DNA from: an uncultured Halomonas sp.
Lineage (GTDB): Bacteria; Pseudomonadota; Gammaproteobacteria; Pseudomonadales; Halomonadaceae
Length of the DNA: 64,000 nucleotides
NCBI RefSeq assembly: GCF_946887195.1
Contig: NZ_CAMPKE010000007.1
Coordinates: forward strand, 124,001 to 188,000
Reading direction: 5' to 3'
A program made the position numbers and the translations under genes. Positions 49,835 through 59,331 of this stretch are shown one piece after another. The notes beneath the pieces are model-generated. The model saw only the letters and a program-made list of their open reading frames with translations, did not search any database and was not told the origin of the DNA. Position 1 is the first letter of the stretch, and each line of letters begins with the position of its first letter.

Positions 49835-51094
49835 ATGCTGAACTGGGACGAATTCAACGACGACGATACCGCGATCGCGCCAGCTCCCGCGCAAAAGCCG
49901 AGCCCGGCCGCGCCCGCCGAACCCAAGGCCGAACCGCGTGCCGAGGCAGAGACGGCCGAGGTCAAGGAGAGCGCCGGCAGCTATAACGTCGCCGAGGCCG
50001 ACCGCATCGTCCGCGCCCAGCAGGCGCTCGACGATCTCGATATCGCCAAGGGCCTGGAAGAGCTGGAGATGGGCGCCGGTCGCGTCGAGGTCGACGACAA
50101 GCGCATGATCAATGCCCGCGCCGACGTCAATCAACTCGTGCCTTTCAAGTACGACTGGGCGTGGCAGAAGTACCTCGACGGCAGCGCCAACCACTGGATG
50201 CCGCAGGAAGTGAACATGAACGCCGACATCGCCCTGTGGAAGAGCCGCGAAGGCTTGACCGAGGACGAGCGGCTGATCGTGATGCGCTCGCTGGGTTACT
50301 TCTCCACCGCCGATTCGCTGGTCGCCAACAACCTGGTGCTGGCGGTGTACAAGAACATCACCAACCCCGAATGCCGCCAGTACCTGCTGCGCCAGGCCTT
50401 CGAGGAGGCGATCCACACCCACGCCTACCAGTACTGCATCGAATCGCTGGGCATGGACGAAGGCGAAGTCTTCAACATGTACCGCGAGGTCGACTCGGTG
50501 GCGCGCAAGTCCGCCTGGAGCCTCAAGCACACCCAGGCGCTGGGTCGCCCGGATTTCCATACCGGCACCCCGGAAACCGACCAGGAGTTCCTGCGTAACC
50601 TGATCGGCTTCTACGTGGTCACCGAAGGCATCTTCTTCTACTGCGGCTTCAGCCAGATTCTCTCCATGGGCCGGCGCAACAAGATGACCGGCGTCGCCGA
50701 GCAGTTCCAGTACATCCTGCGCGACGAGTCCATGCACCTGAACTTCGGCATCGACATGATCAACCAGATCAAGATCGAGAACCCACATCTATGGACGCCC
50801 GAGTTCCAGGACGAGATCACCCAGATGATTCTCGAAGGCACCCAGCTCGAGATCGAATACGCCCGCGATACCATGCCGCGCGGCGTGCTGGGTATGAACG
50901 CCGCGATCATGGAGGAGTACCTGCACTTCATCTGCAACCGCCGCCTGGCGCAGATCGGCCTGAAGGAGCAGTTCCCGGGGGCTTCCAACCCGTTCCCGTG
51001 GATGAGCGAGATCATCGACCTGCGCAAGGAGAAGAACTTCTTCGAGACCCGCGTCACCGAGTATCAGGTGGGCGGCGCGCTGAGCTGGGATTGA
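49835..51094 (+). CDS. nrdB: Class Ia ribonucleoside-diphosphate reductase, small subunit
   Basis: A 419-residue diiron-tyrosyl radical subunit with the ligand motifs [12 protein letters not shown] (first ExxH, with the radical tyrosine nearby) and [10 protein letters not shown] (second ExxH), plus EGIFFYCGF between them. The first 50 residues are a Pro/Ala/Glu-rich extension before the conserved core. It ends VGGALSWD, the C-terminal peptide that docks to NrdA. It lies 98 bp after nrdA with AAAGGTG before its ATG. Confidence 0.95.
   Translation: MLNWDEFNDDDTAIAPAPAQKPSPAAPAEPKAEPRAEAETAEVKESAGSYNVAEADRIVRAQQALDDLDIAKGLEELEMGAGRVEVDDKRMINARADVNQLVPFKYDWAWQKYLDGSANHWMPQEVNMNADIALWKSREGLTEDERLIVMRSLGYFSTADSLVANNLVLAVYKNITNPECRQYLLRQAFEEAIHTHAYQYCIESLGMDEGEVFNMYREVDSVARKSAWSLKHTQALGRPDFHTGTPETDQEFLRNLIGFYVVTEGIFFYCGFSQILSMGRRNKMTGVAEQFQYILRDESMHLNFGIDMINQIKIENPHLWTPEFQDEITQMILEGTQLEIEYARDTMPRGVLGMNAAIMEEYLHFICNRRLAQIGLKEQFPGASNPFPWMSEIIDLRKEKNFFETRVTEYQVGGALSWD
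51071..51094 (+). repeat. 24-bp direct repeat, upstream copy (3' end of nrdB)
   Basis: GGCGGCGCGCTGAGCTGGG plus the last five bases of nrdB are repeated, with one mismatch (C to T at the sixth base), at 52237-52260, just after the gnd stop. Here it encodes the authentic NrdB tail GGALSWD and stop. Confidence 0.85.
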
Positions 51095-51126
51095 GCCGGG
51101 CTGCCGGACCGAAAAGGCTAGCAACG

Positions 51127-51154
51127 ATGGGCCATGCCTCGCGGCGTGGCCCAT
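51127..51154 (+). terminator. Hairpin after nrdB
   Basis: ATGGGCCATGCC and GGCGTGGCCCAT form a 12-bp stem (one G-T pair) with loop TCGC, 32 bp after the nrdB stop and before gnd. No T-run follows, so it may be an attenuating or processing hairpin rather than a full terminator. Confidence 0.5.
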
Positions 51155-51257
51155 TCGTGTGGCAAGTATATGGACGCCAGACAGAGGCCGCTATCCCGGC
51201 GAGAGCGACCGACTGACGCTAGCCTCTACACCTACCCCATCGTGAAAGGATCACAGC

Positions 51258-52235
51258 ATGCAACTCGGCACCATCGGACTCGGTCGCATGGGCGGCAATA
51301 TCGCGCGGCGCCTGATGCGCAAGGGCCACGAGATCGTCGCCTACGATCATAGCCAGGAGACAGTCGATGCACTCGTCAGGGACGGCGCCACCGGTACGGA
51401 TAGCCTGGAGGCACTGATCGCCAACCTGCCTAAGCCGCGCGCGGTATGGGTGATGTTGCCTGCCGGCGCCCCGACCGAGGAGACGATCGCCGTGCTCGCG
51501 GCGCTGATGGAAGCGGATGATGTGATCATCGACGGCGGCAATACCTTCTATAAGGACGATATCCGCCGCGCCAAGACACTCCGTGCCAAGGGCATCCATT
51601 ATGTCGACGTCGGCACGTCCGGCGGCGTCTGGGGACTCGAGCGTGGCTACTGCATGATGATCGGTGCCGAGCGCGACATCTTCGAGCGCCTCGATCCCCT
51701 GTTCGACGCCCTGGCGCCCGGCTATGGCTCGCTCGAGCGCACCCAGGGCCGCTACGCACCCGACGAACGCGCCGAGCGCGGCTACATCCATGCCGGCCCG
51801 GTGGGCGCCGGCCACTTCGTCAAGATGGTTCACAACGGCATCGAATACGGCCTCATGCAAGCCTACGCCGAGGGCTTCGACATCATGAAGAACAAGTCCT
51901 CCGCCGAGCTGCCCGAGGAGGAGCGCTTCGATCTCGATCTCGCCGACATCGCCGAAGTCTGGCGACGCGGCAGCGTCGTCTCGTCGTGGCTGCTCGACCT
52001 GACCGCCCAGGCCCTGGCCGGCGATGCCCGGCTGGACAACTACACCGGCGCGGTCGCCGACAGCGGCGAAGGCCGCTGGACGATCGATGCGGCGGTGGAA
52101 CAGGGCGTGCCGACACCGGTGCTGGCCAGCGCGCTGTTCGCGCGCTTTCGATCGCGGCAGGAGAACACCTATGCCGATCGCCTGCTGTCGGCGATGCGCT
52201 TCGGCTTCGGCGGCCACGTCGAGCCGCCCAAGTGA
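51258..52235 (+). CDS. gnd: 6-phosphogluconate dehydrogenase, decarboxylating, short type
   Basis: A 325-residue enzyme of the short GntZ/YqeC-like class (about 150 residues shorter than E. coli Gnd), often NAD-dependent. Motifs are [14 protein letters not shown] at the N terminus, [11 protein letters not shown] near residue 118, and [19 protein letters not shown] with the catalytic lysine near residue 190. It converts 6-phosphogluconate to ribulose 5-phosphate and CO2. A GTGAAAGGATCACAGC leader precedes the ATG. A copy of the nrdB 3' end follows directly after its stop. Confidence 0.92.
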   Translation: MQLGTIGLGRMGGNIARRLMRKGHEIVAYDHSQETVDALVRDGATGTDSLEALIANLPKPRAVWVMLPAGAPTEETIAVLAALMEADDVIIDGGNTFYKDDIRRAKTLRAKGIHYVDVGTSGGVWGLERGYCMMIGAERDIFERLDPLFDALAPGYGSLERTQGRYAPDERAERGYIHAGPVGAGHFVKMVHNGIEYGLMQAYAEGFDIMKNKSSAELPEEERFDLDLADIAEVWRRGSVVSSWLLDLTAQALAGDARLDNYTGAVADSGEGRWTIDAAVEQGVPTPVLASALFARFRSRQENTYADRLLSAMRFGFGGHVEPPK

Positions 52236-52236
52236 A

Positions 52237-52260
52237 GGCGGTGCGCTGAGCTGGGATTGA
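52237..52260 (+). repeat. 24-bp direct repeat, downstream copy (after gnd)
   Basis: This copy of the nrdB 3' end starts one base after the gnd TGA. In the right frame it would still encode GGALSWD and a stop, although no nrdB body precedes it. Together with 51071-51094 it brackets the 1.1-kb gnd segment. Confidence 0.85.
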
Positions 52261-52314
52261 TCGGCAAGCCGGCGGGGGCTAGGGTAAATATTGATTCATC
52301 AGGGAGAGATTGAC

Positions 52315-52428
52315 ATGACCGATACCAAAAGCGTTGTCACGCGGGTCTATGTACCGACCCACGTTCGCCAGTTGCCCAACGGCGAGCGGGTCAAGGTTCC
52401 TGGTCACTACAAGGCCCCTTCGCGCTAG
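52315..52428 (+). CDS. Small hypothetical protein, 37 residues
   Basis: A short open frame starting MTDTKSVVTRVYVPTHVRQL, with the end VKVPGHYKAPSR and a TAG stop. AGGGAGAG lies 6 bp before the ATG, which favours real translation. The composition is basic with no membrane segment, and I recognise no family with confidence. The frame is the same as that of the dehydrogenase remnant that follows directly after the TAG. Confidence 0.5.
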   Translation: MTDTKSVVTRVYVPTHVRQLPNGERVKVPGHYKAPSR

Positions 52429-52836
52429 CGCCTGAGCCAATGGGACTACCGCCCCGCGCGAACCAATGCCCCCGAGGCGGATTTCTCCGGCGACACCTGG
52501 CAGCCCGGCGATGCGCCGAGTCAGGCATTGCAGTGGGCGGTCGAGGGCTTGGCCAAGGCTGGCACGCTATCCATCATCGGCGTGTATCCGCCCCAGTTTC
52601 GGGCGTTTCCCATCGGCATGGCGATGAACAGAAGCCTGACCCTGAACATGGGCAATTGCCATCATCGCAAGTACATTCCCAAGCTGATCGAGCTGGTTCT
52701 GGCCGGCAAGATCGACCCCGCCGATATCCTGACCCAGAGCGAGAAGATGCCCGACGCATTGAGCGCCTTCGAGGCATTCGATCGCCGCGAGGCGGGCTGG
52801 ATCAAGGTCGAGCTGCTACCCCAAGCGGGTGCATGA
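52429..52836 (+). pseudogene. Remnant of a zinc-dependent alcohol dehydrogenase (C-terminal part)
   Basis: About 135 codons are open from just after a TAG at 52426. From about 52525 the translation reads like the C-terminal third of a threonine-dehydrogenase-like medium-chain dehydrogenase: ALQWAVEGLAKAGTLSIIGV, MGNCHHRKYIPKLIELV and RREAGWIKVELLP. The catalytic domain and cofactor loop are missing, and no good start codon or ribosome site is present, so I read it as a decayed fragment. The first 30 codons are not clearly dehydrogenase. Confidence 0.75.
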
Positions 52837-52882
52837 AGAGGATTCGCCAGTCAGGTTCTGCCCGAAAAGCGGCGAGTGAAAT

Positions 52883-54082
52883 TCAGGTGGGTTCGGATTG
52901 AGCGTCGTTCCCCTTGTCGAGCCGATCGATGGCGTCGTCGCCCCGGCGCGCCAGCGCTTGCAGGCGGTCGATCTGCTCATCGAGACGGGGCAGCGCCTCG
53001 CGCCGATAACGCGACACGTCGTCGATCGCGGCCAGCACATCGCTGAAGGCCTGCTCGAGTTTTTGCATGTCGAGCAGCGCCGACGCGGAGCGGTTCTGGA
53101 TATCCACGCCTTGGCCGCGCAGCGCCTTGGCGGTACCGGCGAGCATATCCGAGGTGGCGGTATTGAGCGCCTCGACGCGATCCAGCACCAGCCGCTGGTT
53201 GGCCAACGCGAGCGCGACGGTAACGGCGACGGTCAGCGCCGAGACGGTCACATTGATGGCTCGGTCGACGCCGCGGATGAGCTCGCGGTTGTTGCGGATC
53301 ACCACCTCCAGCGCCAGCACACCCTGCTGGCTGACCGTCAGTTGCTGCTGCAGGTCGACGATGCGCTGGCGCAGTGGGAAAAGCAGCTCCTCCTCGATGA
53401 AGGCGCGCTGGGGATCGTCTTCGGCAAGCGCCGTCACGCGCTGCTCCAGGCGCTGGTCGATCAGCCGTCCGAGCATGATCTGGCGTTGTAGCTGCGCAAG
53501 AGTGCCGCGCAGGGATTCCTGATCGTCGGCCAGGGTCAGGTTGTCGCGACGCAGCATGTCGCGCCCGGACTCCAGATCGCCAATGATCGCGTCCAGCGCT
53601 TGCTGGGCGCTTTCGTATTTGCGGAAATAGCGTTGCAGGCTGTCGCCGACGCCGGGAATGCGCGCCAGCACCCGGTCCAGCCCACCGCGCGTCAGTGTGT
53701 GCCGGTTGGGATCGAGATGCTGCATGCGCTCGCGCAGGCTGGATAGCGCCTTGGCCACCGGTCCGCCGTCATTGCCCTGATGAGCCAGCTTGCGCATCGG
53801 CGTTTGCAGCATCTCGCTCTGATGCGCGGCCTGGCGCTGTATGTCGCCACCCATCTCGTCCACGGCGCGGCGCTGATCCTCGGCGGCGCCCTCGGTATGG
53901 TGCGGCGTCAGCACCCTGGCGACGAAGGCATCGGCCTCGGCGGCCAACTCGGCATCGTCACCGGCCTCCTCCTCGGGCTCGGCATCCCGATTCAGGCGCG
54001 ATGCGATCTCGTCGACCGGTGGCAGATAGAGCTGCTGCCTGTGGCTATCGGCCCCAGGGCCGGTCTTACGCTCATCGCTCAT
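52883..54082 (-). CDS. telA: TelA-family protein (toxic anion resistance family)
   Basis: A 399-residue, mostly helical cytoplasmic protein of the TelA/KlaA family (GVLALEVVIRNNRELIRGVD near residue 240 and ALTVAVTVALALANQRLVLD near residue 263 are typical). Relatives are annotated for tellurite or toxic anion resistance, though their chemistry is unknown. I chose the ATG at 54082, preceded by GGATGG. It lies 42 bp after the xpaC-like gene, a pairing common in bacteria. Confidence 0.88.
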   Translation of the reverse strand: MSDERKTGPGADSHRQQLYLPPVDEIASRLNRDAEPEEEAGDDAELAAEADAFVARVLTPHHTEGAAEDQRRAVDEMGGDIQRQAAHQSEMLQTPMRKLAHQGNDGGPVAKALSSLRERMQHLDPNRHTLTRGGLDRVLARIPGVGDSLQRYFRKYESAQQALDAIIGDLESGRDMLRRDNLTLADDQESLRGTLAQLQRQIMLGRLIDQRLEQRVTALAEDDPQRAFIEEELLFPLRQRIVDLQQQLTVSQQGVLALEVVIRNNRELIRGVDRAINVTVSALTVAVTVALALANQRLVLDRVEALNTATSDMLAGTAKALRGQGVDIQNRSASALLDMQKLEQAFSDVLAAIDDVSRYRREALPRLDEQIDRLQALARRGDDAIDRLDKGNDAQSEPT

Positions 54083-54124
54083 AAGCCATCCTTTCCCCGT
54101 GGCGTAGGTGACTACCATAACGCA

Positions 54125-55066
54125 TCAACGATCGCGTCCGTAACGCTCGGCCCTTGCGACGAAACGCTGCAGATCCTTCAACGCCTGGTCCGCGCTCACC
54201 GAGGCTTGCGGGCGGCCCGTCTCGATGCGCGCCATGGCCATGGCGGCATCGTCGAGTGCGGTCAGCGCCGATTCGTTGCGTGCGCTCAGATCGCGCAGAT
54301 GCTGCTCGGTCTCCTCGACCAGCGCCAGGCGGCGTTTCAGGGTCACGCGCTCCGCGACGCTCAGTCGCCTGCGCTCCTCGGCCAGCCGACGGCGCACGAA
54401 TTCACCATCCACGCCGGCGATGCCACTGGCGTGCGATGCCATCACCGTCAGGTTGTCCACCGCCGTGAAACACACCTCGGCGATCAGCGTGCGCGAACGC
54501 TCGAAGGCCAGCTCGCTGGCATCGAAGCGCGCCAGCAGTACCTGCATGACATGTCGATAACGGCTGTACAGACGATCGGCCTGCACGGCGAGCTCGGGTT
54601 GGCGCGCCTCGACCAGGCGCTGCTTGGCGGCGCATAGCGCAAGGGTCACGTCGTCGGCATTGGCTGGCGGATGATCGGGATTGAGCGTACTCATACCGGC
54701 TTCGCTGGCTTCACGGGCTTGCCTGGCCTGTTTTTCCGCCGTCTCGGCAGCGCGCCGAGCCTCGCGCCGGCGCTGCTTGCGCGCGCTCCACCAACGCCGC
54801 AGGCGGCGCTCCAGTGGCAGTTCGACGGCAATCGCCGCCAACCCGAAAAGCCATCCCAGAAGGCTCGGCCCGAACCCGCCCCACAGCGAGGTCAGCCATA
54901 ACAGGAAGGCGATGAACGGCACCAGCAACCAGTAGCGAATGATGACCTGCAAACGGTCGGGCTGCGCCGTGCCGAGCGCGTGACCCGGACTTGCCATGCC
55001 AATCAGGAACCACGGCAGGCAGGTGACGAACAACCCATAGGAAAACCCCTGAAGAAATTCCAGCAT
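54125..55066 (-). CDS. XpaC-like membrane protein (5-bromo-4-chloroindolyl phosphate hydrolysis family)
   Basis: A 313-residue protein with two or three N-terminal membrane helices (about 5-90), then a highly charged Arg/Glu-rich coiled-coil stretch (about 90-125) and a helical C-terminal domain. Position next to telA and the layout fit the XpaC family. The family name comes from a screening phenotype, not a known enzyme. It probably anchors the TelA protein to the membrane (inference). Confidence 0.72.
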   Translation of the reverse strand: MLEFLQGFSYGLFVTCLPWFLIGMASPGHALGTAQPDRLQVIIRYWLLVPFIAFLLWLTSLWGGFGPSLLGWLFGLAAIAVELPLERRLRRWWSARKQRRREARRAAETAEKQARQAREASEAGMSTLNPDHPPANADDVTLALCAAKQRLVEARQPELAVQADRLYSRYRHVMQVLLARFDASELAFERSRTLIAEVCFTAVDNLTVMASHASGIAGVDGEFVRRRLAEERRRLSVAERVTLKRRLALVEETEQHLRDLSARNESALTALDDAAMAMARIETGRPQASVSADQALKDLQRFVARAERYGRDR

Positions 55067-55199
55067 ACGACGCGAGGCCTGCTGCCAAGAAAGAGAGGAG
55101 TCAATGATTGTAGAGGAACGCGACGGTAACGATAAGACTCGTGGTAACTCATGCAGGGCAATCGCAGATGACTTCCGGCAGCCTAACTATCGGGCTTAT

Positions 55200-55346
55200 C
55201 CAGCGGCAGGCCTTCGCGAGGGCGCTGTAAACCCGTCCCTGGGCGCTACTTTTGCTATCTGACCGCCATGGATGGCGGGAATGCCAGAATTGCATGGAGC
55301 CTTTTTCTGGCCATGGCAAAAGACCCTCGCTTCGGCCTGCCCCTGG
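55200..55346 (+). repeat. Dispersed ~147-bp repeat with terminal inverted repeats, copy 3
   Basis: This is the third copy of the repeat at 145-292 and 31007-31152. Its outer ends CCAGCGGCAGGCC (left) and GGCCTGCCCCTGG (right) are imperfect inverted repeats of about 23 bp with the GCGAGGG core inside. It occupies the middle of the 316-bp gap between the convergent ends of the xpaC-like upstream region and the helicase gene end. The remainder of the gap holds no gene. Confidence 0.88.
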
Positions 55347-55382
55347 TCTCCCGCATACTCCAACTGCGATAGCCCTGGTAAC

Positions 55383-57641
55383 TCACGGACGCACCGCCCA
55401 CCAACCCGGCAGCAGCCCAGCCACCTGCGGCTGCGCGAAGCGGTCGTCGATCAGGTAGACGACGCCGCGATCCTGCGGGGTGCGAATCACGCGCCCGGCG
55501 GCCTGCACCACCTTCTGCAAGCCAGGGTAAAGGTAGGTGTAGTCGTAACCGGTACCGAACAGCGCAGCCATGCGTCGCTTGAGCTGCTGGTTGATCGGAT
55601 TCATCTGCGGCAGGCCGAGGGTGGCGATGAAGGCGCCGACCAACCGCTCGCCGGGCAGGTCGATGCCCTCGCCGAAGGCGCCACCCAGCACGGCGAAGCC
55701 GATCCCGCGGCCGCTCATCGTGAAGCGCTCGAGAAAGCCTTGGCGCGCCGTCTCGTCCATGCGCCGCGCCTGCGTCCAGATGGGCAGCTCGGGATAGCGC
55801 TCGGCAAACAAGCTAGCCACCTGTTCGAGGTAATCGAAGCTGCTGAAGAAGGCCAGGTAATTGCCCGGTTGCCGCGCGAACTGCCCGGCCATCAGCTCGA
55901 CGATTGGCGACAGTGAGGCGCCACGCTGATGAAAACGAGTCGATATCCGTTTGGCGACATGCACCGACAATTGATTCGCCGTGAACGGCGACTCCACCTC
56001 GATCCACGGCGTATTGGCCGCCACTCCGAGCAGGTCGGCGTAGTAGCGGCTCGGGCTCAGGGTCGCCGAGAACAGCACCGCCGCGCGACTCGCCGCGAAG
56101 CGCGGGGCGAGAAAGCTGGCCGGCACCACGTTACGAAAACACAGCGTCGAGACGCTGGCCCCGCGCCTGCCCGGCCTGAGCGCCATGTCGAACAGCGAAT
56201 GCTCGCCATAAAGCTCGCCGATACGGCAAAACTGCAGGGCGTCGAAATAGAACCGCTGCAACGCGCTATCGAGCCCTGCCGGCTGTTCGGTCAGGTAGTC
56301 GGTGATCGCGGCGACGCCACTTTGCAACGCCGCAAGCAGCTTGGCCGGCGGCGTATCGAGCACGCAATACTCACCGCCCTGCTCGCGGTTCAGGGCGTTC
56401 CACTGCCGATCGATCCGCGCAAGCGGCGTCTTGAGCGCGGTGGGCGCGCTGCGACGCAGCGCCTTGAAGGCCGCCTGGTCGATTTCGGCGCTATACATGC
56501 CGCGTGCGCGCTCGACCAGATTGTGCGCTTCGTCCACGAGTACGCCGACCCGCCACTGATTGGCGACGGTCAGCCCGAACAGCATGGCGCTGAGATCGAA
56601 GTAGTAGTTGTAATCACCAATGACCACATCGCTCCAGCGCGCCAGTTCCTGACCCAGATAGTAGGGGCACACTTGGTGCGTCAGTGCGATGTCGCGCAAG
56701 CCCGCCTGATCGAGCGTCCCGGCCTCCACTGCCGCCTGGCGCGCCACGGGCAGGCTGTCGTAGAAGCCGCTCGCCAGCGGGCAGGATTCGCCGTGGCAGG
56801 CCTTGTCGGGATGCTCGCAGGCCTTGTCGCGGGCGATCAGCTCGAGCACCCGCAACGGGCGTGATGGTGCGCTGCTCTGTAGCGTCTCGAGTGCCTGCCA
56901 TGCCAGCCGTCGTCCCGGTGTCTTGGCGGTCAGGTAGAACACCCGGTCCAGCGACTGTGTCGGCATCGCCTTGAGCATCGGGAACAGCGTGCCCAGGGTC
57001 TTGCCGATGCCGGTGGGCGCCTGGATCATCAGACAGCGGCCGGTGCCGACCGCCTTGTAGACCGCCTCGGCCAGCGGCCGCTGCCCGGTGCGGAACTCCG
57101 CATGCGGAAAGGCGAGCGCGGCCAAGGCCCGGTCCCGCGCGGTACGATGCGCGAGTTCCTGCTCGGCCCAAGCGAGAAACCGCTCGCACTGGCGCGTGAA
57201 GAACTCGCCCAACTCAGCCGCCGAAAATGTCTCGACGAGCACGGTTTCGCGCTGACTGACGATATCGAAATAGACCAGCGCCAGATGCACCTCGGATAGC
57301 TCGCGCGCCTGGCACAACAACCAGCCATAGACCTTCACCTGCGCCCAGTGCAATCGACGATGGTTGGCGGGCATCAACGCCAGATCGCCGCGATAGGTCT
57401 TCACTTCCTCGAGCCGGTTGCGCTCGGGATCGTAACCATCGGCCCGGCCGCGCACATGCAGGTGGCGATACTCACCCTCGAGCGATACCTCGCGCTCATA
57501 GCCCTCGCCCCGGCGCGAGGCGACCAGTGCATGCCCGGCGATGCCCTGCTGAGCGGAAGGCGACGGCGTGAAGCGCAGGTCGAGATCGCCGGCCTTGGCG
57601 GTGAACTCGCACAGCGCGCGAACCGCGACGACATAGCTCAC
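55383..57641 (-). CDS. Rad3/DinG-type helicase with N-terminal RecB/Cas4-like nuclease domain
   Basis: A 752-residue protein. Residues 1-165 carry a PD-(D/E)XK nuclease pattern of the RecB/Cas4 kind: H37, D68 (GRADGYD), E79 and K81 (LEEVKTYRGD), and Q101-x3-Y105. The superfamily 2 helicase follows: Walker A QAPTGIGKT (207-215), four cysteines for an iron-sulfur cluster (CEHPDKACHGESCP and HQVCPYYLG) and the DEAH box VLVDEAHNLVERA. The start is a GTG at 57641 overlapping the TGA of the upstream FAN1-like gene (GTGA). The pair probably act together in DNA repair. Confidence 0.88.
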   Translation of the reverse strand: MSYVVAVRALCEFTAKAGDLDLRFTPSPSAQQGIAGHALVASRRGEGYEREVSLEGEYRHLHVRGRADGYDPERNRLEEVKTYRGDLALMPANHRRLHWAQVKVYGWLLCQARELSEVHLALVYFDIVSQRETVLVETFSAAELGEFFTRQCERFLAWAEQELAHRTARDRALAALAFPHAEFRTGQRPLAEAVYKAVGTGRCLMIQAPTGIGKTLGTLFPMLKAMPTQSLDRVFYLTAKTPGRRLAWQALETLQSSAPSRPLRVLELIARDKACEHPDKACHGESCPLASGFYDSLPVARQAAVEAGTLDQAGLRDIALTHQVCPYYLGQELARWSDVVIGDYNYYFDLSAMLFGLTVANQWRVGVLVDEAHNLVERARGMYSAEIDQAAFKALRRSAPTALKTPLARIDRQWNALNREQGGEYCVLDTPPAKLLAALQSGVAAITDYLTEQPAGLDSALQRFYFDALQFCRIGELYGEHSLFDMALRPGRRGASVSTLCFRNVVPASFLAPRFAASRAAVLFSATLSPSRYYADLLGVAANTPWIEVESPFTANQLSVHVAKRISTRFHQRGASLSPIVELMAGQFARQPGNYLAFFSSFDYLEQVASLFAERYPELPIWTQARRMDETARQGFLERFTMSGRGIGFAVLGGAFGEGIDLPGERLVGAFIATLGLPQMNPINQQLKRRMAALFGTGYDYTYLYPGLQKVVQAAGRVIRTPQDRGVVYLIDDRFAQPQVAGLLPGWWAVRP

Positions 57642-59308
57642 GTCATGCGCTCGCCTATCGGCAGCTCGGCTTCCTGCCACTGCACGTAGCACACCGCCAC
57701 CGGCATGCCGTGTTCGGCGCAGAAATCCAGCCAGCGCAACTGGTTGTCCTGCAGGCGATCGCCCGGCCCCTTCACCTCGATCATTCGGTAGCGCCGTTCG
57801 TCGGGCCAGAACTGGATCAGATCCGGCAGGCCGGCGCGATTGGCCTTGATGTCCCACAACAGTCGGGTGAACCACTGCTTGAGATGCTCGCGCGGGAAAC
57901 ACGCCAGCGCCTGTTCGAGCAGCGTTTCATCGACGATACCCCAATGCACGAACGGCGATAGAGTGCCCTGCTTGGCGGCGAACGTCGCTCGAATGGTAGT
58001 CCGGTACTCTTGGCTGTCGAGTTGCGCGAGGCAAGCCTCGAACAGTGCCGCGCGCCGGCGGTGGAAATCGGGCCGCAGCAGATCCACCGGGCCACTGTGA
58101 AAGGGATGGAAGAACGCCCCCGGCAACGGGGCGAAGATCGCCTCCCAGCAGAGCAGGCCGAACAGCGAGTTGATCAGCGTGTTCTCGACATAGTGCACCG
58201 GTGCGTGAGGCTCGAAGAGATGCTCGCGCACCGCGCCCTCCACCGAGATTGGACTATCGGGCCGGGGCAGCGACAGATCGATCCGCGCGACCGGGGCTGG
58301 CTGGTGGCGGCGCGGTTTCGGCAGGCCCAGCTTGCGATGCAGACGCGGCATGATGCGCAGCAGGTGCTGCGTTTCGGCGGCGCTCTCCGGTGCCTGCTCC
58401 GCCTCGCGGGCCAGCGCCAGTGCGGCATCGAACTGACCGCTGCGCTCCAGCACACGCAGGCGGCGGATGCGCGCGCCGGGATGCGCGCAATCGGCGTATA
58501 GCGCCAGCGCCGTATCGCGGTCGTCGATCCGCTCGCAATGCTGGGCGATCTGGAACGTGAGCCTGGCGCGCCGCGATTCGAGCCAGGGGTTATCGCCGAA
58601 CGCCGCCGGCACGAGGGCGAGCACGTCATCGACCTCGCCGGCCTCGAAGCGCTCCCGGCAATGGTGCAGTTGCAAGTAGGCATCGACATCGTCGCGGCAA
58701 TGGAAGGCGCGCGACGCCGTGGTGAATGCGACGTTCTCGTAGCGGTAGATGCCGAGATCGGCGAGCACGAATTCCGTCCAGCTTTGATGCAGATTGCCGA
58801 AGAACAACAGCCGGAAGCGGTCGCACATCTCCATGAGCGTGAGGGCGTAAACGCAGTCGCCACTGTGCTCGTACCAATCGGCGAAGCGGTGCGCATCGAC
58901 GAACGCGGGTTTCAGCGTTTCCAGCAAGTCGGGCTTTCTTGCACTCGGCGTAGCGAGATAGTCGCCGAACGCCGTTACGATCTCGGCCTTGGTCGAGAGC
59001 GCGAATAGCTGCTCCAGGCTCAGTTCGGGTTCGGCATCGACCCAACCCTTCTCGATCAACGGCCATGCCGCCTCGCGGGTCGACCCAATCTCGGCGTAAT
59101 CCAGTTTGCTGGCCCGGAACAGCGTGCCCTTGCGCATGATCATGCGCACCAGCAAGGCGCGCGAGGCTTGCGGCACATTGGCAAACTCATCGATGAAGGC
59201 AAGCTCGCGCTCGCTCAGCAGATCGCCGTAGCGCTCGCGGAGCCAGCCCAGCACCGTGTAAAAATTGTTGAGATAGTAGAAAGGATCGTCGAGCGTGGGG
59301 AGCGTCAT
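57638..59308 (-). CDS. FAN1-like structure-specific nuclease (VRR-NUC domain)
   Basis: A 556-residue protein matching bacterial FAN1 in length. A SAP-like and helical N-terminal region is followed by a C-terminal VRR-NUC domain with D496 (GLPDLIQFW), E511 and K513 (MIEVKGPGD) and a Q in DRLQDNQLRW. FAN1 cuts 5' flaps and helps unhook interstrand crosslinks. It is translationally coupled to the helicase-nuclease gene by a 4-bp overlap, a pairing also known in Pseudomonas. Confidence 0.9.
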   Translation of the reverse strand: MTLPTLDDPFYYLNNFYTVLGWLRERYGDLLSERELAFIDEFANVPQASRALLVRMIMRKGTLFRASKLDYAEIGSTREAAWPLIEKGWVDAEPELSLEQLFALSTKAEIVTAFGDYLATPSARKPDLLETLKPAFVDAHRFADWYEHSGDCVYALTLMEMCDRFRLLFFGNLHQSWTEFVLADLGIYRYENVAFTTASRAFHCRDDVDAYLQLHHCRERFEAGEVDDVLALVPAAFGDNPWLESRRARLTFQIAQHCERIDDRDTALALYADCAHPGARIRRLRVLERSGQFDAALALAREAEQAPESAAETQHLLRIMPRLHRKLGLPKPRRHQPAPVARIDLSLPRPDSPISVEGAVREHLFEPHAPVHYVENTLINSLFGLLCWEAIFAPLPGAFFHPFHSGPVDLLRPDFHRRRAALFEACLAQLDSQEYRTTIRATFAAKQGTLSPFVHWGIVDETLLEQALACFPREHLKQWFTRLLWDIKANRAGLPDLIQFWPDERRYRMIEVKGPGDRLQDNQLRWLDFCAEHGMPVAVCYVQWQEAELPIGERMT

Positions 59309-59331
59309 GGCTGAGTCGTTAACAACGGTCG

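Noticed and set aside
57642..57902. N-terminal extension of the helicase-nuclease open frame
   Set aside because: This part lies wholly inside the FAN1-like gene. The GTG at 57641, overlapping the FAN1 stop, gives a normal nuclease-domain start.
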